Below are positions 1 to 4,769 of a stretch of DNA of 6,577 bases, in pieces. The position numbers were made by a program, and so were the translations under genes. Positions within the stretch are counted from its first letter, which is position 1, and every line of letters begins with the position of its first letter. The notes beneath the pieces were generated by a model. That model made no database searches and had not been told where the DNA came from. It saw nothing but the letters and a program-made list of their open reading frames with translations. Origin of the DNA: Flavobacteriales bacterium UBA3376 (GTDB lineage Bacteria > Bacteroidota > Bacteroidia > Flavobacteriales > Weeksellaceae); NCBI GenBank assembly GCA_002359055.1, contig DEQC01000045.1, positions 1 through 6,577 of the forward strand. Reading direction: 5' to 3'.

Positions 1-1382
1 ATAAATTCTTCGATCAAATGATTAGCTTCTTTACTGACTTGTAAATAAGTTCCTACAGGATTGTTGTTTTCATCCAATTCAAATTTAACTTCCACACTAT
101 CGAAAGTTATCGCACCAGCAGCCATTCGTTTTTTACGAAGAATATTTGCCAATCGATTCAAAACCAAAACTTCTTCCTTGAAAGGTCCATCAGATTCATT
201 GTCGATATAAGCTTGTGCATCTTGATAAGAAAATCTTTTGTCCGAACGTATAACCGTTCGGCCATACCATTGATTGACAACTTTTGCTTTCTCATCCATT
301 TCAAATACAGCCGAAAAAGTATATTTATCTTCGTTAGGTCGCAAAGAACATAAATTGTTGCTCAATCGCTCGGGCAACATAGGCACAACTCTATCAACCA
401 AATAAACTGAAGTCGCACGATTGTAAGCTTCTGCTTCTATAAAACTATCAGGTTTTACAAAATGAGTCACATCGGCTATATGCACACCGATTTCCCAATT
501 TCCATTTTCCAATTCTCTTATGGACAAAGCATCATCGAAATCTTTTGCATCTTTTGGGTCGATGGTAAACGTTGGAACATCCCTCATATCACGTCTTTTC
601 TTGATTTCATTTTCGTCCATTTCTCCAGAAATTTCTTCAGCTTCTTCTAAAACTTCCGCTGGAAATTCCATCGGAAGATTATAATCGAGCATGATCGCAT
701 GCATTTCCGCTTGTGTTTCTTCGGGTTGACCCAAAACATCGGTGATTTTCCCAAAAGGATTGTCCGCATCCAACGGCCAATCGCTCAATTCAACCACAAC
801 TTTTTCTCCGGTTTTTGCACCATTGAATTTAGCTTTTGGAATGTAAAAATCTACATTGACCGCTCGTCTATCGGTCAACACAAAACCGTATTTTCCATTC
901 TCAGCTTCTTGAAAAACTCCAGTAAATCTCGTTCGAAATCTACTTAAAACTTCAACTACTTCAGCTTCTATACGCGAACCTCTACCCCTCTTTCTTGGAA
1001 GAATAAATATTTTCACCAAATCACCTTGCAGAGCATTTTTCTTTTTGCTTTTTGGAACTAAATAATCATCCTCTACACCATCGACGCTCACATAAGCAGT
1101 TCCATTTTGTGTGATATCTATAGTACCAATCGCAGTATGTTGATCCGCATTGATTTTAAATTTTCCACGTGAAGCTTCAACAATTTTTTTATCTGCCAAT
1201 AAAGATTGCAAATCTTTGATGAGAATTTCTCTATCGATGATATTGTGTATGTTCAGAATCGCAGCCAACTGCTTATAATTCATTGCTCGATTCGGTTGAT
1301 CATATAAAGTTTTAATGATTTGTTTGGTGAACTTACCACTGTCCTTCCTTTTATTTTTTATAAATCTTCTTTTCTTTGGCAT
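1..1382 (-). CDS. rnr: Ribonuclease R, N-terminal part (cut by left edge)
   Basis: RNase R is a processive 3'-to-5' hydrolytic exoribonuclease that degrades structured RNA in the cytoplasm. Reading the minus strand from the ATG at 1382-1380 gives 460 codons with no stop. The order matches the family: a basic start (MPKKRRF), a winged-helix-like segment (about residues 20-78), two cold-shock OB-fold segments (about 80-125 and 160-225), then the RNB catalytic domain from about residue 255. The signature DPKDAKDFDDA begins at D275; D275, D281, D283 and D284 match the four metal-binding aspartates of E. coli RNase R (D272, D278, D280, D281). Further RNB motifs are HIADVTHFV and, at the edge, EANHLIEEF. 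The C-terminal part of RNB and the S1 domain lie outside. An in-frame stop (TAG at 1397-1395) five codons upstream makes this the only sensible ATG. There is no Shine-Dalgarno site. RNase II is less likely because of the N-terminal helix-turn-helix. Confidence 0.96.
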   Translation of the reverse strand, partial: MPKKRRFIKNKRKDSGKFTKQIIKTLYDQPNRAMNYKQLAAILNIHNIIDREILIKDLQSLLADKKIVEASRGKFKINADQHTAIGTIDITQNGTAYVSVDGVEDDYLVPKSKKKNALQGDLVKIFILPRKRGRGSRIEAEVVEVLSRFRTRFTGVFQEAENGKYGFVLTDRRAVNVDFYIPKAKFNGAKTGEKVVVELSDWPLDADNPFGKITDVLGQPEETQAEMHAIMLDYNLPMEFPAEVLEEAEEISGEMDENEIKKRRDMRDVPTFTIDPKDAKDFDDALSIRELENGNWEIGVHIADVTHFVKPDSFIEAEAYNRATSVYLVDRVVPMLPERLSNNLCSLRPNEDKYTFSAVFEMDEKAKVVNQWYGRTVIRSDKRFSYQDAQAYIDNESDGPFKEEVLVLNRLANILRKKRMAAGAITFDSVEVKFELDENNNPVGTYLQVSKEANHLIEEF

Positions 1383-1527
1383 GTAATGTTTATTCTAATT
1401 TACTTTTTCTTTTATTTAAATAGAAACATCATTCAATAAAAGAACTAAAATGGGTCCATAATTTGACTCCATAATTATTTAGTAAAATTACGTATAATTA
1501 ATATATTTAGCTTTTTAATTATAAAGA
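1383..1527. other. AT-rich divergent spacer between rnr and the glycosyltransferase gene
   Basis: This 145-base spacer must hold the start signals of both flanking genes, which are transcribed away from each other. I found no exact TAnnTTTG Bacteroidota -7 element on either strand, so no promoter is assigned. The only clear internal structure is a short direct repeat, listed separately. The bases just before the glycosyltransferase ATG are A-rich (ATAAAGA), with no true Shine-Dalgarno site. Confidence 0.6.
1455..1476. repeat. Direct repeat TCCATAATT, two copies with 13-base period
   Basis: The 9-mer TCCATAATT occurs at 1455-1463 and again at 1468-1476, a start-to-start spacing of 13 bases, in the divergent spacer between rnr and the glycosyltransferase gene. 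Paired short direct repeats in a divergent promoter region can be regulator binding sites, but 13 bases is not a whole helical turn and the repeat is AT-rich, so chance is plausible. No regulator is assigned. Confidence 0.35.
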
Positions 1528-2322
1528 ATGTCAAAATTCAAATATTCCACTTATCTCATTAATTTAGATAGATCTACAGATCGTTTAGAATTGATGAAAA
1601 AGGAATTTTCTAAAAGCAATTTAACTTTCGAAAGGATTTCTGCAGTCGATGCAAAAAATTTAAAGGGCGATGAATACTTCATTAACAATAAATACGACAG
1701 AGATTTATTGGGTGGTGAAATCGGTTGTTACCTCAGTCATGTAAATACTTTGCAAAAGTTTTTGAATTCTGATAATGATTTTGCTTTGATCATAGAAGAC
1801 GATGCGATGTTGCCAGAAAATTTGAAACATTCGGTGGAAGAAGCAATGGATCAATACGATGATTTACCGACTAAACATCGATGGGATGTATTGAAATTGA
1901 ACAGTAGAAGAAGATACATCAAAATCAAAGATGTAAAAAATACAGATTTGTTCATCGGCGCCTGTGGAACGAGCATTCCTATCACTACAATTGCTGCGAT
2001 TTGGACAAGAAAAGGAGCGGAAAAATTCTTAAAAGTCTGTTTAGCAAAAGGTCAACCAGAAATCAAAAGACCCATCGATTGTGAATTACAACATCCTTGG
2101 GAATATGATTTATTGATTTATAATTTATTACCTTCTTTAATTACAAATTTTCCAGTTGAATCTGAAATACAATTGGATTTAAGTAAAAGAAAAGCAGAAT
2201 TGTTTAGACAAATTAAATACGAACTCAATCGATTATTTCCTAAATACAATTATTACATCAAACAACACGGATTCAAAGCGTTTTTCAACAATTTCTTCTG
2301 GAAAAAAACCGAAAAATTATAA
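1528..2322 (+). CDS. Glycosyltransferase family 25 protein (LPS/surface glycan type)
   Basis: This 264-residue protein resembles glycosyltransferase family 25 (Glyco_transf_25), which includes LPS sugar transferases such as the Lex1/LgtB type; members move a sugar, often galactose, from a nucleotide donor to a surface glycan on the cytoplasmic side of the inner membrane. Visible motifs in order: the N-terminal strand YLINLDRSTDR (residues 9-19), GEIGCYLSH (63-71), and the acidic ALIIEDD (86-92), whose E90-D91-D92 is the likely metal and nucleotide-sugar site. A later segment, AIWTRKGAEKFL (157-168), fits the family's conserved 'v-s-r-k-G-A' region. The last 40 residues are basic and aromatic (ending FFNNFFWKKTEKL) and could touch the membrane. 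There is no signal peptide. The gene stands alone, convergent with rpiB and divergent from rnr, without other glycan genes in view. Donor, acceptor and linkage cannot be told from sequence. Confidence 0.88.
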   Translation: MSKFKYSTYLINLDRSTDRLELMKKEFSKSNLTFERISAVDAKNLKGDEYFINNKYDRDLLGGEIGCYLSHVNTLQKFLNSDNDFALIIEDDAMLPENLKHSVEEAMDQYDDLPTKHRWDVLKLNSRRRYIKIKDVKNTDLFIGACGTSIPITTIAAIWTRKGAEKFLKVCLAKGQPEIKRPIDCELQHPWEYDLLIYNLLPSLITNFPVESEIQLDLSKRKAELFRQIKYELNRLFPKYNYYIKQHGFKAFFNNFFWKKTEKL

Positions 2323-2355
2323 AAAAAACGGACAGAAATAAATCTCATACCCGTT
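2321..2355 (-). terminator. Probable intrinsic terminator of rpiB
   Basis: Read on the minus strand, AACGG (2355-2351) pairs with CCGTT (2331-2327). A small inner AGA/TCT pairing shortens the loop, and a run of eight T's on that strand (2328-2321) follows. It lies 24 bases past the rpiB stop and abuts the end of the convergent glycosyltransferase gene. The stem is short and imperfect, so strength is uncertain; on the plus strand no T-run follows, so it probably works in one direction only. Confidence 0.55.
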
Positions 2356-2378
2356 CTTCAAATGAATAAATTGTATAA

Positions 2379-2807
2379 TTAACAAGAAATCTTGTTCACT
2401 CTATTTTGGTGTCTTCCGCCTTCAAATTCAGTATTTAAAAACACATCCACCATTTCAATTGCATATTCCACAGCTACAAATCGCGCTGGCAATGCAATCA
2501 CATTCGCATTGTTGTGCATTCGACTCAAACGCGCCAAATCCGTATTCCAACACAAAGCAGAACGTACACCTTGATGTTTGTTCGCAGTCATATTTACACC
2601 TTGACCACTTCCGCAAATCAAAATCCCAAATTTTACTTCACCCTTTTCAACAGCTGCTGAAGTTGGATGTGCAAAATCTGGATAATCAACAGAGTCTGTT
2701 GATAATGTCCCAAAATCCTGAACCTCATAACCTTGAGTTGTTAAGAACTCCTTGATTTTCTCCTTGTATCCAAAACCTGCGTGATCCGAACCTATCGCTA
2801 TTTTCAT
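2379..2807 (-). CDS. rpiB: Ribose-5-phosphate isomerase B
   Basis: RpiB interconverts D-ribose 5-phosphate and D-ribulose 5-phosphate in the non-oxidative pentose phosphate pathway, in the cytoplasm, usually as a dimer or tetramer. The 142-residue length is typical (about 140-150). Diagnostic features: the start KIAIGSDHAGF (residues 2-12) with the D8-H9 pair, the DYPDFA segment (41-46), ILICGSGQG (62-70) with the catalytic cysteine C65 and phosphate-binding glycine loop, NK (76-77), SRMHNNANV (95-103) whose H98 matches the ring-opening histidine H99 of E. coli RpiB, and GGRHQNRV (130-137) with the conserved phosphate-binding arginines. The LacAB-RpiB superfamily also holds allose-6-phosphate and galactose-6-phosphate isomerases, but the cysteine plus histidine pattern fits RpiB. 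The start is set by the family N-terminus; no Shine-Dalgarno site is seen. It is divergent from pgk and convergent with the glycosyltransferase gene. Confidence 0.96.
   Translation of the reverse strand: MKIAIGSDHAGFGYKEKIKEFLTTQGYEVQDFGTLSTDSVDYPDFAHPTSAAVEKGEVKFGILICGSGQGVNMTANKHQGVRSALCWNTDLARLSRMHNNANVIALPARFVAVEYAIEMVDVFLNTEFEGGRHQNRVNKISC
2381..2396. repeat. Perfect 7-bp inverted repeat at the 3' end of rpiB
   Basis: AACAAGA and TCTTGTT flank a 2-base AA centre, overlapping the last codons and stop of rpiB. The tight loop would open to at least 4 bases in RNA. No T-run follows on either strand, so it is not a classic terminator. It may stabilise the rpiB mRNA 3' end, or be chance. Confidence 0.4.
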
Positions 2808-2929
2808 AATATATACGTTATTAACATCGATTTTTAATAAATTTTATAATTCGTTCATTATCAACTTTATTTAATTTTAATAGAATGTTAATAAGTTCGT
2901 AATTACTTTTAATGATTTCTTAACATTAA

Positions 2930-2980
2930 GACTTGATATTCTCAAAACTATTTCTAATTAAATTAATTTCAATACAAGTC
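2930..2980. repeat. Inverted repeat bracketing the rpiB promoter
   Basis: GACTTGATATT at 2930-2940 and AATACAAGTC at 2971-2980 are inverted copies of each other apart from one extra A in the left arm. The 30 bases between them contain the -7 element of the minus-strand promoter, and the right arm covers its -33 TTG. It could be a pair of operator half-sites or chance in AT-rich DNA. Confidence 0.35.
2943..2972 (-). promoter_or_regulatory. Bacteroidota-type promoter for rpiB
   Basis: On the minus strand, TTG at 2972-2970 is followed by exactly 19 bases and then TAGTTTTG at 2950-2943, a full match to the TAnnTTTG -7 element of the Bacteroidota primary sigma factor with the usual spacing. It points at rpiB. 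Transcription would start near 2937, giving a leader of about 130 bases before the rpiB ATG; that leader includes the leftmost DnaA-box-like sites. Confidence 0.6.
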
Positions 2981-3009
2981 AAGCAAAAGTTTTTAAAATC
3001 AAATCCAAT

Positions 3010-3018
3010 TTATGCACA
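3010..3018 (+). promoter_or_regulatory. DnaA-box-like site, one mismatch
   Basis: TTATGCACA differs from the consensus TTATCCACA only at position 5. It lies in the rpiB-pgk divergent region, on the same strand as the perfect box at 3175. One mismatch in a 9-mer is weak on its own. Confidence 0.35.
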
Positions 3019-3071
3019 GACTTATTGGTAATATTAACAACTCAACTTGTTTGTAAAAACCACTATTAACA

Positions 3072-3093
3072 ATTAACATTAAAATGTTGATAA
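3072..3093 (-). promoter_or_regulatory. DnaA-box-like site, one mismatch, inside a small inverted repeat
   Basis: TGTTGATAA at 3085-3093 is the reverse complement of TTATCAACA, one mismatch from the DnaA consensus. Its left half is one arm of an inverted repeat (AACATT, AA, AATGTT at 3075-3088, extendable to 3072-3091 through one G-T position). The same 9-mer also occurs inside rpiB at 2697-2705. Confidence 0.35.
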
Positions 3094-3174
3094 GTCAATA
3101 ATTCTCTCATTATTAAACAAAATTACAAATTAATCATTGTTAATTGACACCCGATAAAATTAATTAACCTTTAG

Positions 3175-3183
3175 TTATCCACA
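3175..3183 (+). promoter_or_regulatory. Perfect DnaA box TTATCCACA
   Basis: This is an exact match to the highest-affinity DnaA box (R1/R4 type) of E. coli, a motif conserved across most bacteria. It sits in the rpiB-pgk divergent region, 38 bases before a palindromic, A/T-only run that could serve as an unwinding element. It may be part of an origin, or an isolated DnaA site titrating or regulating nearby promoters. Confidence 0.55.
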
Positions 3184-3211
3184 TTTCAACAGCGCATACA
3201 TCATTATCATA

Positions 3212-3245
3212 TTTCTTTTTTTAAAATTTTAAATAAAATATAATA
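3212..3245. other. A/T-rich tract with TTAAAATTTTAA palindrome; possible unwinding element
   Basis: From about 3216 to 3245 there are only A and T, apart from a single C at 3215 just before and one at 3246 just after. It includes the 12-base perfect palindrome TTAAAATTTTAA at 3221-3232. Such tracts next to DnaA boxes can act as the DNA-unwinding element of an origin; they can equally be the upstream AT-rich part of a strong promoter, here about 25-50 bases above the pgk -33 element. Confidence 0.35.
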
Positions 3246-3267
3246 CTAATGATAAGTGGGTGCATAG

Positions 3268-3303
3268 TTGAAAACTGAAAAGAAAATAAAATTCCTATTT
3301 TTG
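3268..3303 (+). promoter_or_regulatory. Bacteroidota-type promoter for pgk
   Basis: TATTTTTG at 3296-3303 matches the TAnnTTTG -7 element exactly, 20 bases before the pgk ATG. The nearest upstream TTG, at 3268-3270, is 25 bases away, longer than the usual 19-21; a CTG at 3275-3277 lies at 18 bases and may serve instead. Transcription from here would start around 3309, leaving a leader of about 15 bases, with no Shine-Dalgarno site. Confidence 0.55.
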
Positions 3304-3323
3304 CCATCACTAAATTATACAAT

Positions 3324-4514
3324 ATGAAAACGATAGACGATTTTAATTTTGATAATAAAAAAGTACTGATCCGAGTAGATTTCAATGTGCCTCTAAACGA
3401 TGAACTGAAAGTTACCGATACGACTCGTATCTTGGCAGCACAACCTACTATTGATAAAATTTTGAAAGATGGTGGATCTGCCATTCTAATGACGCATCTG
3501 GGAAGGCCTAAAAATGGATTCGAAGATAAATTTTCTTTAAAAAATATAGTTGATAAAGTTTCGGAAATTCTGAAAGTCGATGTGATTGCAGCCAATGATG
3601 TTATTGGTGAAGATGCACAACAAAAAGCCGATCAACTAAAACCTGGACAAGTACTTTTGTTAGAAAATCTACGTTTTCATAAAGAAGAAACCGAGGGCGA
3701 TAAAACCTTTGCGGAAAAATTGTCAAAATTGGGTGATTTTTATGTGAACGATGCTTTCGGGACTGCTCATAGAGCGCACGCTTCGACTGCTATTATAGCA
3801 GAATTCTTTCCTCAAGCCAAAGCTTTTGGTTATTTGATGAAAAAAGAATTGGAAGCCATCGATAAAGTGTTGAAATCTGGCGAAAAACCTATTACCGCAA
3901 TTTTAGGCGGAGCCAAAGTTTCTTCGAAAATCACAATTATCAACAATATTTTACCGACCATCGATCATCTGATCATCGGTGGTGGTATGACTTATACCTT
4001 TATCAAAGCCAAAGGTGGAAAAATAGGAAATTCTCTGGTAGAAGACGATAAATTGGAATTGGCATTGGATATTTTAGAAGCTTGTGAAAAACAAAATGTC
4101 CAAGTGCATTTGCCTGTTGATAACAAAATTGCTGACCAATTCAACAATGATGCAAATATTCAAACCGTTGCGATAGATGAAATTCCTGATGGTTGGATGG
4201 GATTGGATATAGGTCCAAAATCCGAAAAACTATTTGCTGAGGTTATCAACAATTCCAAAACGATTTTGTGGAATGGACCTTTGGGTGTATTTGAGATGTC
4301 GAATTTTGCACAAGGAACCGTTGCTTTGGGCGAGGCCATTGCTCAAGCAACAAAAAACGGAGCTTTTTCATTGGTCGGTGGAGGTGACTCAGTTGCTTTT
4401 GTGAAACAATACAACTTTGCGGACAAAGTAAGTTATGTTTCAACCGGTGGAGGTGCCATGCTCGAAAGTTTGGAAGGAAAGGAATTGCCTGGTGTAAAAG
4501 CCATCAATGATTGA
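3324..4514 (+). CDS. pgk: Phosphoglycerate kinase
   Basis: Pgk transfers phosphate between 1,3-bisphosphoglycerate and ADP, making ATP and 3-phosphoglycerate in glycolysis and running in reverse in gluconeogenesis; it is a cytoplasmic monomer. The 396 residues match the usual bacterial length of about 390-400. Landmarks in order: RVDFNVPL (17-24) and HLGRP (58-62), the substrate-binding basic patch of the N-lobe; LLENLRFHKEE and the AHRAHAST segment; then the C-lobe nucleotide site with LGGAKVSSKI, GGGMTYTF, NGPLGVFE, the GGGDSVAF glycine loop, and the closing STGGGAMLESLEGKELPGV. No key residue appears missing. The ATG follows a consensus promoter closely, and the N-terminus fits the family, so the start is secure. 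It is transcribed alone: no gap gene is adjacent, a terminator follows 160 bases on, and rpiB diverges upstream. Confidence 0.98.
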   Translation: MKTIDDFNFDNKKVLIRVDFNVPLNDELKVTDTTRILAAQPTIDKILKDGGSAILMTHLGRPKNGFEDKFSLKNIVDKVSEILKVDVIAANDVIGEDAQQKADQLKPGQVLLLENLRFHKEETEGDKTFAEKLSKLGDFYVNDAFGTAHRAHASTAIIAEFFPQAKAFGYLMKKELEAIDKVLKSGEKPITAILGGAKVSSKITIINNILPTIDHLIIGGGMTYTFIKAKGGKIGNSLVEDDKLELALDILEACEKQNVQVHLPVDNKIADQFNNDANIQTVAIDEIPDGWMGLDIGPKSEKLFAEVINNSKTILWNGPLGVFEMSNFAQGTVALGEAIAQATKNGAFSLVGGGDSVAFVKQYNFADKVSYVSTGGGAMLESLEGKELPGVKAIND

Positions 4515-4769
4515 TGAAAATACCTTTTCTTAATAGATGTATTTTTAAATTTTTATAGGATTTGAAAATATTTTTATTGTCAAAATTTTATCTTTATCTA
4601 CATGACTACTTATACTGATATAGGGTAGAAAACGCGAAGAATTGTCTTAATAAATATTTTTGAGTATAACTTAAACCCTCAATCCACAAGATTGAGGGTT
4701 TTTATTTTTCAATTTTTGAAAGAAGAAATTTTAGGTTTTGAAAAACTAAATTCCTAATTTTATTGGGAT
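4515..4769. other. Spacer between pgk and the P-type ATPase gene
   Basis: These 255 bases contain a strong intrinsic terminator (4673-4711) but no convincing gene; the longest ATG frame in the part before the terminator that I examined is under ten codons. About 158 bases separate the pgk stop from the terminator, so the pgk mRNA would have a long 3' untranslated region. A TATTTTTG at 4655-4662 matches the -7 consensus but has no TTG at proper spacing and lies almost on the terminator. Just before the ATPase start, TAATTTTA (4755-4762) is a one-mismatch -7 element without a fitting -33 site. Confidence 0.6.
4673..4711 (+). terminator. Strong intrinsic terminator downstream of pgk
   Basis: CCCTCAATC (4676-4684) pairs perfectly with GATTGAGGG (4690-4698) around a 5-base loop CACAA. 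Flanking AAA/TTT can extend the stem to 12 pairs, and a T-rich tract with a single A (4699-4709) follows. This is the clearest hairpin in the window. It would end pgk transcription and separate it from the ATPase gene, which therefore probably has its own promoter. Confidence 0.88.

Larger units (their letters stand above)
2808..3323. other. Long AT-rich divergent intergenic region; candidate oriC
   Basis: This gene-free stretch of 516 bases separates rpiB (minus) from pgk (plus). By my hand count, 2811-3240 has about 87 G+C bases, near 20%, with C about twice as common as G on the plus strand. It holds one perfect DnaA box (3175-3183), two single-mismatch copies (3010-3018 and 3085-3093) and three double-mismatch copies (2818-2826, 2858-2866, 2886-2894). 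An A/T-only run follows the perfect box. One promoter points each way. Together these resemble a replication origin but do not prove it; the alternative is an ordinary long AT-rich promoter region. An open frame antisense at 3221-3595 is a shadow of pgk. Confidence 0.4.

Noticed and set aside
462..947. Plus-strand open frames at 462-650 and 699-947
   Set aside because: Both lie antisense inside the RNase R catalytic and cold-shock regions, which read through with full family motifs; their products are low-complexity and match nothing I recognise.
2392..2755. Plus-strand open frames at 2392-2574 and 2459-2755
   Set aside because: Antisense to rpiB, whose 142-residue frame carries all the family motifs; these are shadows.
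2808..3323. CRISPR array or tandem repeat in the long AT-rich spacer
   Set aside because: The recurring TTAATAA/AACATTA-like words are short, irregularly spaced and not separated by unique spacers; they reflect base composition.
3221..3595. Minus-strand open frame of 124 codons spanning the pgk start
   Set aside because: Antisense to the conserved N-lobe of Pgk and begins inside it; its end runs into the A/T-only tract. No recognisable domain.
4246..4443. Minus-strand open frame of 65 codons
   Set aside because: Antisense shadow of the Pgk nucleotide-binding region.
4655..4662. TATTTTTG as a promoter for the ATPase gene or a small RNA
   Set aside because: No TTG at 17-23 bases upstream (the nearest, at 4642-4644, is only 10 bases away), and a transcript would run straight into the terminator hairpin at 4673.
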